A stretch of 64,000 bases of DNA from Anaerostipes caccae L1-92 (lineage in GTDB: Bacteria; Bacillota; Clostridia; Lachnospirales; Lachnospiraceae), in the NCBI RefSeq assembly GCF_014467075.1, contig NZ_AP023027.1:1015001-1079000 (forward strand), given 5' to 3'. Below, in pieces: positions 44,974-53,738 of the stretch. Numbering within the stretch: position 1 is the stretch's first letter; each line of letters opens with the position of its first letter. The position numbers were made by a program, and so were the translations under genes. The notes beneath the pieces are model-generated. The model searched no databases. It saw nothing but the letters and a program-made list of their open reading frames with translations, and was not told the origin of the DNA.

Positions 44974-46617
44974 TTGAACGGAATTGATATGAAAAAACTC
45001 TATGACGGCATCATTATAGGCGGAGGTCCGGCAGGGCTTTCCGCCGCCATTTATCTTGCTAGGGCAAAATACCGTGTGCTGGTCATAGAAAAAGAAAAGA
45101 TGGGCGGACAGATCACGATCACGTCGGAGGTGGTCAATTATCCGGGGGTTCCTGAAACTGACGGCAAAAGGCTTACGGAAAACATGAGACAGCAGGCCGA
45201 GTTTTTTGGTGCGGAATTTATGATGGCAGAAGTCAAAGAACTGAATCCGGACGGAGATATCAAAAAGGTTGTCACAGATAAGGGAAACTTTGAGACACTG
45301 GGAATCGTGCTGGCCACCGGCGCCAGTCCCAGAAAGATTGGATTTGAGGGAGAAATTAAATACCAGGGACGGGGTGTTGCCTATTGTGCCACCTGTGACG
45401 GAGAATTTTTTACGGGACTGGACGTGTTTGTCTTGGGAGGAGGCTTTGCCGCGGCAGAAGAGTCTGTATTCCTTACAAAGTACGCAAATAAAGTCACGGT
45501 CATCGTCAGAGAAGAGGATTTTACTTGTGCAGCAGCCGTAGCGGACCAGGTCAAAAATCATCCTGGGATTGAAGTGCACTATCAGACTGAGATCGTAGAG
45601 GCAGGAGGCGAGAGCACCCTTCAATATGCCGTGTTCCGAAACAATGAAACCGGGGAAACATGGAAATATGAGCCGCCGGCAGGAAAAAGTTTCGGTATTT
45701 TTGTCTTTGCAGGATATGCACCAGCCACAGGACTTTTTAAAGATTTTCTGGAACTGAGCGAAGACGGTTATCTGGTGACCGATATGAACCAGAAAACAAG
45801 CAAAGACGGTATCTATGGCGCTGGAGATATCTGCGTGAAAAATTTAAGGCAGGTAGTGACTGCCGTATCTGATGGGGCAGTGGCCGCCACTTCACAGGAA
45901 AAATATTTATCCGGGATGTACGAAAAACTGAAACTCCCCGAACGTGAGATCTCTACACCGGAGAGAAGAAAACCGACGGATGTGCCGAAAGAGGAAATTC
46001 CGGAAACCGACGGATTTTTGACAGCAGAAATGAAACAGCAGCTGGCACCGGTATTTGAGAGACTTGAAAAAGACGTGGTGCTGAAATTTTATACCGATGA
46101 CAGCCCGATTTCCAGGGAAGTGGAAGAGTTTGCCGGAGAGATGAAAGACCTGTCTCCTCATATCCGCTGTGAAGTGAGCCCGGAAGGGGGAGAAAATATC
46201 GAACTCCCTGCAATCTGTATCTGCAGAGGCGACGGAACGTATCTTGGCACTGCATTCCACGGAGTTCCGGGAGGACATGAATTCAATTCTTTTATCATAG
46301 CGATTTATAATGCCGCCGGTCCCGGACAGGCTATCGATGAGGGACTGCTGGAACGTATTCGGAATATCAGCAGGAAGATCAGGATTCAGACTGTTGTGTC
46401 TCTGTCCTGTACGATGTGCCCGGAACTGGTCATGGCTGTACAGAGGATTGCACTGGAAAATCCCGATGTCGAGGCAGATATTTACGATATGGCATATTTT
46501 CCATATCTGAAAGATAAGTATCAGATCATGAGCGTGCCGTGTATGATTGTGAATGAAAAAGATGTGTATTTCGGAAAGAAAAGTGTGGAAGAGATTCTTG
46601 GACTTTTGGAGAAGTAA
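44974..46617 (+). CDS. ahpF: AhpF-like peroxiredoxin reductase with permuted domain order
   Basis: FAD/NAD(P)H reductase that regenerates AhpC. The N-terminal part (to about residue 310) is thioredoxin-reductase-like: GGGPAGLSAAIYLA, redox motif CATC (138/141 from this start) and GAGDICV. The C-terminal part (about 340-547) is a double thioredoxin-like domain with CTMC (479/482), corresponding to the N-terminal domain of E. coli AhpF, so the order is swapped. Start: TTG 44974 fits the ribosome site AAGGTGA; the in-frame ATG at 44959 has none, and ATG 44989 is also possible. Follows ahpC by a short gap. Confidence 0.88.
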   Translation: MNGIDMKKLYDGIIIGGGPAGLSAAIYLARAKYRVLVIEKEKMGGQITITSEVVNYPGVPETDGKRLTENMRQQAEFFGAEFMMAEVKELNPDGDIKKVVTDKGNFETLGIVLATGASPRKIGFEGEIKYQGRGVAYCATCDGEFFTGLDVFVLGGGFAAAEESVFLTKYANKVTVIVREEDFTCAAAVADQVKNHPGIEVHYQTEIVEAGGESTLQYAVFRNNETGETWKYEPPAGKSFGIFVFAGYAPATGLFKDFLELSEDGYLVTDMNQKTSKDGIYGAGDICVKNLRQVVTAVSDGAVAATSQEKYLSGMYEKLKLPEREISTPERRKPTDVPKEEIPETDGFLTAEMKQQLAPVFERLEKDVVLKFYTDDSPISREVEEFAGEMKDLSPHIRCEVSPEGGENIELPAICICRGDGTYLGTAFHGVPGGHEFNSFIIAIYNAAGPGQAIDEGLLERIRNISRKIRIQTVVSLSCTMCPELVMAVQRIALENPDVEADIYDMAYFPYLKDKYQIMSVPCMIVNEKDVYFGKKSVEEILGLLEK

Positions 46618-46650
46618 AGGAATATACAATGAGGTGATACTTTGTACTTG

Positions 46651-46677
46651 AGGCCGGCGCAAGCTGGCCTTTTTTCT
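46651..46677 (+). terminator. Terminator after ahpF
   Basis: AGGCCGGC (46651-46658), loop GCAA, GCTGGCCT (46663-46670), then six T. Confidence 0.85.
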
Positions 46678-46727
46678 ATGCATATGATAAAATCAATTTA
46701 AAAATAAAGAGTGGGAGGGATATACAG

Positions 46728-48407
46728 ATGAAAGAAAAAACAAGAAATTACAGTTTTGCGTTTCTTGTCATTTTATCCCTCATTACGGCACTGGGAACCT
46801 TTGTGTATGGTATGAAGAATTATCACACAGACAATATCAGCATTAATCAAAGGCAGGAGATAACATCCCTTTCAGAAGGCTGGTATTATATAGAAGAAGG
46901 GAAGAAGGCAGAAATTTCAAGTCTTCCGGTGAAGATTAAGGACAGCGGGAGAAAAAGTCTGACCATTTACCTGGATCTGTCAAAACCAGCGGCGGAAGAC
47001 GCAGTGCTCTGCATGGAAAATTTTCATCAGGCTGTGGAAGTTTTTGCGGGAGATCGAAAGCTGTACTCTTACGGGGCAGGAAATAAAGGTCCCGCAGGCT
47101 GGATCCTGGGGAACATTTGGAATATTATCGATCTGCCGGAGGGTGTTCATGGAAAAACCATTGCTGTAAAAATCACTTCCCCGAACACACCCGGACGATG
47201 GAAGATCCCCGAAATAAAATATGGAAACCGCAGTGCAGTGATGCAGATGATCAGCGAAAACTGTATCGGAATCGCTGTATTCGCTATTCTGTCTGGTGTG
47301 CTGGGTTCGGGTTTCCTTCTTGTTTTCTGTCTGCTTCGCTGGAAAGGACTGGATTATAACAGCAAAGATTTTGTGTATATCGGTCTGTTTATCGTCATTT
47401 CCACGCTGTGGATCATTACAGATTCAAAAATTCCTCAATTTTTAACCAAACGACTGACTCCCATATATATATTGTCATTTTTACTGTTTACACTGATGCC
47501 TGTACCATATTTAATGTTTCTGCGTCAGATCTGCCGGCATGGCAAAGGGGCTCTGGACTGTCTGAGCATTCTTTTTCTTCTTCAGACGATTTTTTGCGCG
47601 GTACTTTATATCACAGGAACTGTTGACCTGATAATGTCACTGCCCGTGACCCATTTTTTAATCATCTGTACAGTTGCGGCCAGTATTTTCCTTTGTCTGA
47701 GAGAATTGCTTCATTACCACAACAAAGACACATTTTTTGTACTGATCGGTATTTGCATACTGGCAGCCGGGGCAATGCTTTCTCTGGCTGCATTTCTCCC
47801 TCAAAAGATCAGTGATAATTCGTTGTTTTTCCGCATTGGCTTGATTGGATTTTACCTTTCTCTCTGTTATGTCAGTCTCAGGAGGGGGATGGGGCTGCTC
47901 AGGACCAGTATGGAGGCGGAAACATACCGCCGTTTGGCATACAAAGACGCTATGACGGGGATTGGAAACAGGGCAGCGTTTGATCGGGATGCAGGGATTC
48001 TTCACGCAAAGAGGGACACAAACACTTTTGCGGTCGCAGTATTCGACGTCAACAATCTCAAGTATACAAACGATACATATGGTCATGCGGCAGGAGACAG
48101 ACTGATCAAGGATACTGCAGATTCTGTGAAAGATGCATTTTCAGCGATTGGGAGATGCTATCGTATCGGCGGAGATGAATTCGCAGTCATTATGGAACAT
48201 ATACCGGATGAAAGCATTGAAGAGGCGTTCTGCAGTTTTAGAGAGAACATTCGGAAGTACGGAAAGGGAAATCCGGAAGGCCTGGATGCGGCAGGAGGCT
48301 GGGTTAAGGGAGAAAACACAGGGACAGATTTTATTTACCGGCTGTTCCATCAGGCGGATACGAAAATGTATGAAAGTAAAGAGAAGGCGAAACATGCAGA
48401 AAAATAG
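46728..48407 (+). CDS. Membrane diguanylate cyclase (7TMR-DISM-like sensor plus GGDEF)
   Basis: 559 aa. One N-terminal membrane helix (10-28), an extracellular jelly-roll-like sensor region to about 180 (DISM_2-like: LYSYGAGNKGPAGWILGNIW), about seven membrane helices to 390, and a C-terminal GGDEF domain with intact GGDEF at 481-485, so synthesis of cyclic di-GMP is expected. No RxxD inhibitory site precedes it. No EAL or PilZ gene is in the window. Confidence 0.85.
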   Translation: MKEKTRNYSFAFLVILSLITALGTFVYGMKNYHTDNISINQRQEITSLSEGWYYIEEGKKAEISSLPVKIKDSGRKSLTIYLDLSKPAAEDAVLCMENFHQAVEVFAGDRKLYSYGAGNKGPAGWILGNIWNIIDLPEGVHGKTIAVKITSPNTPGRWKIPEIKYGNRSAVMQMISENCIGIAVFAILSGVLGSGFLLVFCLLRWKGLDYNSKDFVYIGLFIVISTLWIITDSKIPQFLTKRLTPIYILSFLLFTLMPVPYLMFLRQICRHGKGALDCLSILFLLQTIFCAVLYITGTVDLIMSLPVTHFLIICTVAASIFLCLRELLHYHNKDTFFVLIGICILAAGAMLSLAAFLPQKISDNSLFFRIGLIGFYLSLCYVSLRRGMGLLRTSMEAETYRRLAYKDAMTGIGNRAAFDRDAGILHAKRDTNTFAVAVFDVNNLKYTNDTYGHAAGDRLIKDTADSVKDAFSAIGRCYRIGGDEFAVIMEHIPDESIEEAFCSFRENIRKYGKGNPEGLDAAGGWVKGENTGTDFIYRLFHQADTKMYESKEKAKHAEK

Positions 48408-48434
48408 AGACGCCAATACAACTTGGCATCTCTG

Positions 48435-48794
48435 TTATTTTACGTGTTTTTTTATAGCTTCAAAACTCTCTTTGCTGATGACGTGCTCGATCCGGCAGGC
48501 ATCTTCGGCTGCAATATCTTTGTCAACACCCAGCGCCGTAAGCCAGGATGAAAGAAGTTTGTGCCGCTCATAGATCATCTCCGCAATCTCCTTTCCGGTG
48601 ACTGTGAGATAAATATATCCTTCCGGCGAAACAGTAATATGTTCGTTCTGGCGGAGCTTTTTCATAGCTACGCTGACACTGGACTTTTTAAACCCTAACT
48701 CTGTCGCTACATCTACGGAACGGACAACAGGACGGGATTTGCTCAGGACTAAGATCGTTTCTAAATAATTTTCAGCAGATTCATTTAAACTCAT
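48435..48794 (-). CDS. DtxR-family metalloregulator
   Basis: 119-aa repressor with N-terminal winged helix (VRSVDVATELGFKKSSVSVAMKKL) and metal-binding/dimerisation domain (HKLLSSWLTALGV, AEDACRIEHVIS). The SH3-like third domain is absent, as in MntR-type members. Divergent from the feoAAB operon, which it probably represses when Fe(II) or Mn(II) is plentiful. Confidence 0.88.
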   Translation of the reverse strand: MSLNESAENYLETILVLSKSRPVVRSVDVATELGFKKSSVSVAMKKLRQNEHITVSPEGYIYLTVTGKEIAEMIYERHKLLSSWLTALGVDKDIAAEDACRIEHVISKESFEAIKKHVK

Positions 48795-48881
48795 GAATTT
48801 ACCTCATTTCTAATGATATATATTTTTATGTAAAGCATTACAAAGTATATCATATCTCATCCTATACTTCAAACATTTGGC

Positions 48882-48904
48882 TTATTGATAAAAAGAATCA
48901 ATAA
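48882..48904. promoter_or_regulatory. Inverted repeat in the dtxR/feoA intergenic region
   Basis: TTATTGAT (48882-48889) and ATCAATAA (48897-48904), perfect 8-bp arms, just upstream of the feoA promoter. Possible second operator. Confidence 0.4.
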
Positions 48905-48910
48905 GAGATA

Positions 48911-48939
48911 TTGACTGCTAACATATGTTAGAATATACT
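48911..48939 (+). promoter_or_regulatory. feo promoter with embedded operator
   Basis: TTGACT (48911-48916), 17-bp spacer, TATACT (48934-48939). The spacer holds the perfect 14-bp palindrome CTAACATATGTTAG (48918-48931), well placed for repression by the divergent DtxR protein. Confidence 0.75.
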
Positions 48940-48988
48940 AATTAATGAGTGGAAATGATAATCAATACCAATTAAGAAAGAAGGGATC

Positions 48989-49204
48989 ATGATGCCTTTA
49001 ACAATGGTAAGAGAAGGGGAAGAAAATATCATCTGTAAAGTCGGCGGCAGGGGAGAAACGAAAAGATTTCTTGAAAATCTCGGATTTACTGTTGGCGGGA
49101 TGGTGACTGTCGTATCTGTCATCGGCGGAAATGTCATTGTAAATGTCAAAGATTCCAGAGTGGCGATCGGCAAAGATATGGCAAATAAGATTATGGTGAA
49201 CTAA
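48989..49204 (+). CDS. feoA: FeoA-type protein (locus 2, first)
   Basis: 71-aa SH3-like protein, TKRFLENLGFTVGGMVTVVSVIGGNVIVNVKDSRVAIGKDMANKI. ATG 48989 or 48992. First of two FeoA genes in the DtxR-controlled operon. Confidence 0.85.
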   Translation: MMPLTMVREGEENIICKVGGRGETKRFLENLGFTVGGMVTVVSVIGGNVIVNVKDSRVAIGKDMANKIMVN

Positions 49205-49216
49205 AAAGGAGAGAAA

Positions 49217-49438
49217 ATGAAGACATTAAAAGAAGTAGCCTGCGGAGAGACTGCAAAAGTTAAGAAGCTGAATGGAGAAGGACCTGTAAAACGCCGTATC
49301 ATGGATATGGGAATCACAAAAGGAGTAGATGTTTTTGTAAGGAAGGTAGCGCCTCTGGGTGATCCGGTGGAAATTACAGTGCGGGGATATGAACTGTCTG
49401 TGAGAAAAGCGGATGCGGAAATGATTTTAGTAGAATAG
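49217..49438 (+). CDS. feoA: FeoA-type protein (locus 2, second)
   Basis: 73-aa FeoA protein, VKRRIMDMGITKGVDVFVRKVAPLGDPVEITVRGYELSVRKADAEMI. More canonical than the preceding one. Followed by a 92-nt gap before feoB that contains a dyad. Confidence 0.88.
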   Translation: MKTLKEVACGETAKVKKLNGEGPVKRRIMDMGITKGVDVFVRKVAPLGDPVEITVRGYELSVRKADAEMILVE

Positions 49439-49460
49439 CTTTTTCTTTTTTTGTATAAGA

Positions 49461-49476
49461 GTTAGTCGAAACTAAT
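49461..49476. promoter_or_regulatory. Dyad before feoB (locus 2)
   Basis: GTTAGTCGAAACTAAT, core TTAGT-N4-ACTAA. Similar to the dyad upstream of enolase (42881-42896). Possible DtxR-family site giving internal control of feoB. Confidence 0.45.
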
Positions 49477-49530
49477 ATAAATAAGTATAAACAAACAAGA
49501 GTGTATGAAAAGAAAAGAGGTAAATGCAGA

Positions 49531-51714
49531 ATGTCAATTAAGATTGCTTTAGCTGGAAACCCTAACAGCGGTAAAACAACGTTGTTTAACGCTTTGACGG
49601 GATCCAATCAATTTGTGGGCAACTGGCCCGGTGTCACGGTGGAAAAGAAGGAAGGAAAGCTGAAGGGGTACAAGGATGTCACCATTATGGACCTTCCGGG
49701 AATCTATTCCCTTTCACCGTATACATTGGAAGAAGTTGTTGCCAGAAACTATCTGATCGGGGAACGGCCGGATGCTATTTTAAACATCGTAGACGGTACA
49801 AATATCGAGAGAAACCTTTATTTGTCCACGCAGCTGATGGAGCTTGGGATTCCGGTCATCATGGCAGTCAACATGATGGATGTCTTAGAAAAGAGCGGAG
49901 ACCAGATCCATATCAAACAGCTGAGTGAAAAGCTTGGATGTGAAGTGACAGAGATTTCTGCACTGAAAGGAACGGGGATCAAAAAAGCGGCTGAGAAAGC
50001 GGTGGCTCTTGCAAATGACAGAAAAGCAGCACCGCCGGTACATACGTTTGACCCTCAGGTAGAAGAAGTTCTGAATTCCATAGAATCAAAGCTGGGCAGT
50101 GAAGTCCCGGCAGAACAGAAGCGCTTCTTTGCCATCAAGATGCTGGAGAAAGACGATAAGATTCAGGAACAGATGAAACTGGTTCCGGATGTTTCTGATG
50201 AAATCAAGAAGATTGAAGAGATCATGGATGATGATACAGAAAGCATTATCACCAATGAACGTTATACCTATATTTCTTCCATCATTGAACAGTGTTTTAC
50301 GAGAAACCGAAAAGAAACGATGACGACATCTGACAAGATCGACCGTATTGTCACAAACAGATTTCTTGCACTTCCGATCTTCGCGGCGGTGATGTTTGTT
50401 GTCTATTATGTCTCTGTCAGCACGATAGGAACATGGGCGACAGACTGGGCAAACGACGGAGTGTTCGGCGACGGATGGAGCCTTTTCGGACTCAGCATAC
50501 CGAGTATCCCTTCTGTGATTGAAGCCGGACTGAATGCAGTCGGATGTGCCGGATGGCTGCAGGGACTGATTCTCGACGGTATGGTTGCCGGTGTAGGTGC
50601 GGTATTAGGGTTCGTGCCGCAGATGCTGGTGCTGTTTATTTTCCTTGCGTTCCTGGAGTCCTGCGGATATATGGCAAGAGTAGCGTTTATTATGGACCGA
50701 ATTTTCCGCAAGTTTGGACTTTCCGGAAAATCCTTCATACCGATGCTGATCGGAAGCGGATGCGGTGTGCCGGGTATCATGGCATCACGGACGATAGAGA
50801 ATGACCGGGACCGTAAAATGACAATCATGACAACGACATTCATTCCGTGCGGGGCAAAGCTGCCGATCATTGCGCTGATCGCAGGAGCTCTGTTCCACGG
50901 TGCATGGTGGGTGGCCCCGAGTGCTTATTTTGTGGGAATCGCAGCCATTATCTGTTCTGGAATTATTTTGAAGAAAACAAAGATGTTTGCAGGAGATCCG
51001 GCGCCGTTTGTCATGGAACTTCCTGCATATCATATGCCGACGGTTTCCAATGTACTGAGAAGTATGTGGGAGCGCGGATGGTCCTTCATTAAAAAGGCGG
51101 GAACTATCATCCTTCTGTCAACCATTTTTGTGTGGTTTACAACTTACTTCGGATGGGTCGACGGACAGTTCAGAATGCTTACCGACATGGAACTTGATCA
51201 CAGTATTCTTGCCGCCATCGGAAACGGCGTCGCGTGGATTTTTGCACCGCTTGGCTGGGGCAACTGGAAATCGGCTGTTGCTGCGATCACCGGATTAGTA
51301 GCAAAAGAAAATGTTGTAGGTACCTTTGGGATTCTGTTTGGATTTGCGGAAGTGGCAGAAGACGGTGCTGAGATTTGGGGAACCCTTGCCGGAAGCATGA
51401 CTGCGGCGGCAGCATATTCCTTCCTCGTATTTAATCTGCTGTGTGCACCATGCTTTGCAGCAATGGGAGCTATTAAGCGAGAAATGAACAACAAAAAATG
51501 GTTTTGGTTTGCCGTCGGATATCAGACAGGGCTTGCGTATGTGGTTTCCCTCTGTGTATATCAGATCGGAACATTGATTACTACTGGGACCTTTGGAATC
51601 GGCACAGCTGCTGCTTTCCTTCTGATTATTGGATTTATCTATCTGCTGGTGAGACCATACAGAGAGAGCAAGACGTTAAAGGCCGATTTGAAGGAGATAA
51701 CCGGAACAAGATAA
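49531..51714 (+). CDS. feoB: FeoB-type Fe(II) transporter (locus 2)
   Basis: 727 aa from ATG 49531 (MSIKIALAGNPNSGKTTLFNAL; ribosome site AGAGGT); the in-frame ORF begins ten codons earlier. G domain, Gate repeats (LSGKSFIPMLIGSGCGVPGIMASR; GLVAKENVVGTFGILF) and a C-terminal extension absent from locus 1. High-affinity Fe(II) uptake. Confidence 0.95.
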   Translation: MSIKIALAGNPNSGKTTLFNALTGSNQFVGNWPGVTVEKKEGKLKGYKDVTIMDLPGIYSLSPYTLEEVVARNYLIGERPDAILNIVDGTNIERNLYLSTQLMELGIPVIMAVNMMDVLEKSGDQIHIKQLSEKLGCEVTEISALKGTGIKKAAEKAVALANDRKAAPPVHTFDPQVEEVLNSIESKLGSEVPAEQKRFFAIKMLEKDDKIQEQMKLVPDVSDEIKKIEEIMDDDTESIITNERYTYISSIIEQCFTRNRKETMTTSDKIDRIVTNRFLALPIFAAVMFVVYYVSVSTIGTWATDWANDGVFGDGWSLFGLSIPSIPSVIEAGLNAVGCAGWLQGLILDGMVAGVGAVLGFVPQMLVLFIFLAFLESCGYMARVAFIMDRIFRKFGLSGKSFIPMLIGSGCGVPGIMASRTIENDRDRKMTIMTTTFIPCGAKLPIIALIAGALFHGAWWVAPSAYFVGIAAIICSGIILKKTKMFAGDPAPFVMELPAYHMPTVSNVLRSMWERGWSFIKKAGTIILLSTIFVWFTTYFGWVDGQFRMLTDMELDHSILAAIGNGVAWIFAPLGWGNWKSAVAAITGLVAKENVVGTFGILFGFAEVAEDGAEIWGTLAGSMTAAAAYSFLVFNLLCAPCFAAMGAIKREMNNKKWFWFAVGYQTGLAYVVSLCVYQIGTLITTGTFGIGTAAAFLLIIGFIYLLVRPYRESKTLKADLKEITGTR

Positions 51715-51728
51715 TATTGGAAATAGAG

Positions 51729-51753
51729 AGGTCTGCACCTGGTGTGCAGACCT
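51729..51753 (+). promoter_or_regulatory. Hairpin between feoB and the small Cys-rich gene
   Basis: AGGTCTGCAC (51729-51738) pairs perfectly with GTGCAGACCT (51744-51753), loop CTGGT. No T run follows, so it may stabilise or process the mRNA and not stop transcription. Confidence 0.5.
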
Positions 51754-51773
51754 GCATTAGAAAGGAGATTTCT

Positions 51774-51914
51774 ATGGGAACAATAGCAGTAGGTTTGGCT
51801 GTCTTTGGCATTGTCAGTTTGATCGTCAGAAGTATGATGAAGGATAAGAGACAGGGAAAGTCGATCCAGTGCGGGAATGACTGCAAACATTGCGGCGGGC
51901 ACTGCGGTCATTGA
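51774..51914 (+). CDS. FeoB-associated Cys-rich membrane protein
   Basis: 46-aa protein: one N-terminal membrane helix (AVGLAVFGIVSLIVRSMM), basic stretch, and a C-terminal Cys/His cluster CGNDCKHCGGHCGH. Such proteins are regularly encoded after feoB in Firmicutes; role probably in handling Fe(II) at the membrane. Strong ribosome site AAAGGAG before ATG 51774. Too short for most ORF calls. Confidence 0.8.
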   Translation: MGTIAVGLAVFGIVSLIVRSMMKDKRQGKSIQCGNDCKHCGGHCGH

Positions 51915-51968
51915 GAAATGGAGAGTTGTCTCAGCTGACTGCATTGAGGCTGGTTGATCATGATTGAG

Positions 51969-52142
51969 TTTCCCAACCACAAATATTTAAACAGCATGGC
52001 AAACCCCCAGAAAATGGCGGTTTACAGACGATTTGAAAGAAAAAACAGGAAAAATGAAGGTGGTTGGGAAAAAATAAAGGAAACGTTGATTTTATCGGGA
52101 AAACTGGCTATAATAAAAAATAGAAATGGCTTAAAAACGAGG
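51969..52142 (+). promoter_or_regulatory. CRISPR leader, copy 1 (relic locus)
   Basis: Matches the leader at 63012-63184 over its length, most strongly in the last 80 nt (for example AAACGTTGATTTTATC, GGAAAACTGG, AATGGCTTAAAA). It holds a promoter TTGATT (52086-52091), 17 bp, TATAAT (52109-52114), and an inverted repeat TTTCCCAACCAC (51969-51980)/GTGGTTGGGAAA (52060-52071) with 79 nt in between. Confidence 0.85.
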
Positions 52143-52238
52143 GATAAACAGTAACAAGAGTTGTATTGAAAATGGGTAGTGTGCTGGTCTATGGCAGTAA
52201 AGTTCTCAGATAAACATTAACAAAAGTTGTATTGTATA
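52143..52238 (+). CRISPR. Relic CRISPR array: two repeats, one spacer
   Basis: Repeat 52143-52172 matches the 30-nt consensus of the main array except its last base; a 36-nt spacer follows (52173-52208); the second repeat 52209-52238 is degenerate (CATTAACAAAAG for CAGTAACAAGAG, altered 3' end), as is usual for the leader-distal repeat. No cas genes flank it. Confidence 0.85.
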
Positions 52239-52376
52239 AAGATCTTCTTTCTATGTCCAGGAGACAGAAATTATAATTTCTGCCTTCTTTTTTTGCCTTT
52301 TGTTTACCCAGCTGCACCAGTCCACAAGCTGCCGTTTTTATGTTATGATAAAAGAGCAAAACACAAAGGAGGAGCT

Positions 52377-53738
52377 ATGAGATTTGGTTACGATATCCCG
52401 GATTCTTTTTGGAGCCTGTTCCGTTCTGTAAACCGGGATCATTACATAGAAGCGCTGCTGAAAATCAGTGAAGAATATGAATATAACAACTATTTTCTGA
52501 GCCGGGAGGTCTGTATTCAGGTCCTAAGCGACTGGAATGCGGACAAGCGCATCTGGCTTCAGCGGGAAGAGTTTGAATCAGAACTGGACGTACTGGAGAC
52601 TCCCCCAAACCGGATACTAAACTGGCTGATCCGGACCGGATGGCTGAAAAAACTGGATGACTTTTCTACGCTGACATCCAACATTGTCATTCCTGATTAC
52701 GCGGCAGTTTTCCTGGATGCTTTTGAACAGCTCGTGAATCCGCAGATGGAAGACACGGAGATTTATATCCAAAATGTATATGCAACACTGTTCTCCTTTC
52801 AAAACGATAAAAGAATCAACCTAGGGATGCTGAAAACAGCCCTGATCAATACAAAAAAACTGAACAAGGCACTTCAGGATCTGCTCCACAACATGGACAA
52901 ATTTTTCGGACGCCTGCTGAAACAGCAGTCTTACGGCGATGTCCTGGCGGAACATTTAGAAGGATATGTGGAAGAGATCGTCAAGAAAAAGTACCATATG
53001 CTAAAGACCAACGACAATTTCTATCTCTACAAAATGGATATTAAAAAATGTCTTCAGGAAATGTGGGAGGACGCAGAGTGGATCGAGAGAGTCCGGGCCA
53101 AGGCAAGAGCAGAGGGCAGGGATGAAAAGGAAGATGTGCTTGATATTCTGGATGCCATCGAGAGAGGTTTTGACGACATCGAGCACCGGATCGCTAACAT
53201 GGACAAAGAACATTCCAAATATGTGCGCGCCACAGTCACAAGGCTCAACTACATGCTCAGCGGCGAGGCAGATATGAAAGGAATGGTAGTCAGTCTTTTA
53301 AAGCACTTAGAAATCGACGAAAAGAGGGAAGAACGGCTTTCAAAAGTGGCGGAAAAAATGAACCTGTCACGTCTGGAAGTCCTGTCGGAAAAATCTCTTT
53401 ACAGAAGAAAGAAAAGGAGAGACTTTATCAGCCGGTTAGAGCCGGATGAAGATGTGCGGGAACTTACCAGGGAAGAAGTATTGAGACTCAATAAGATCCA
53501 TACACGTTACAGTAAAAAAGAAATCGAGGAGTTTCTGGAAAGCCATATGGAAGACGGATCCATGGAAATGAGAGATGTCAATATCGGCGACGATGAGTCG
53601 TTTGAAAAGCTGATCCTGGCCTATGACTACTGTACCAGGAAAAACAGCCGGTATCAGGTGATCGAGAGGGAAAATAAGATGCTGGAAAATGGAAAATACC
53701 GTTATCCGGATCTGTTGTTTGTGAGGAGAAAGTCATGA
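52377..53738 (+). CDS. jetA: Wadjet subunit JetA-like (MukF-like kleisin)
   Basis: 453 aa from ATG 52377 with ribosome site AAAGGAGGAG; the in-frame upstream part to 52227 is the CRISPR relic's flank. It starts FGYDIPDSFWSLFRSVNRDHYIEALLKI and is helical with a long charged central part and a C-terminal segment (SKKEIEEFLESHMEDGSMEMRDV). This matches the JetA of Wadjet systems carrying DUF5716-like proteins (I believe type III). In Wadjet, JetA bridges the JetC heads with JetB. First gene of a four-gene operon with overlapping stops and starts. Confidence 0.82.
   Translation: MRFGYDIPDSFWSLFRSVNRDHYIEALLKISEEYEYNNYFLSREVCIQVLSDWNADKRIWLQREEFESELDVLETPPNRILNWLIRTGWLKKLDDFSTLTSNIVIPDYAAVFLDAFEQLVNPQMEDTEIYIQNVYATLFSFQNDKRINLGMLKTALINTKKLNKALQDLLHNMDKFFGRLLKQQSYGDVLAEHLEGYVEEIVKKKYHMLKTNDNFYLYKMDIKKCLQEMWEDAEWIERVRAKARAEGRDEKEDVLDILDAIERGFDDIEHRIANMDKEHSKYVRATVTRLNYMLSGEADMKGMVVSLLKHLEIDEKREERLSKVAEKMNLSRLEVLSEKSLYRRKKRRDFISRLEPDEDVRELTREEVLRLNKIHTRYSKKEIEEFLESHMEDGSMEMRDVNIGDDESFEKLILAYDYCTRKNSRYQVIERENKMLENGKYRYPDLLFVRRKS

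Noticed and set aside
44911..45624. 237-aa antisense ORF over ahpF
   Set aside because: Overlaps a gene with clear catalytic motifs and has no recognisable domain.
45907..46683. 258-aa antisense ORF over the ahpF C-terminus
   Set aside because: Shadow frame; it reads through the ahpF terminator.
51954..52154. 66-aa ORF at the relic CRISPR leader
   Set aside because: It coincides with the leader inverted repeat, promoter and first repeat; the homologous leader at 63012 has no matching frame.
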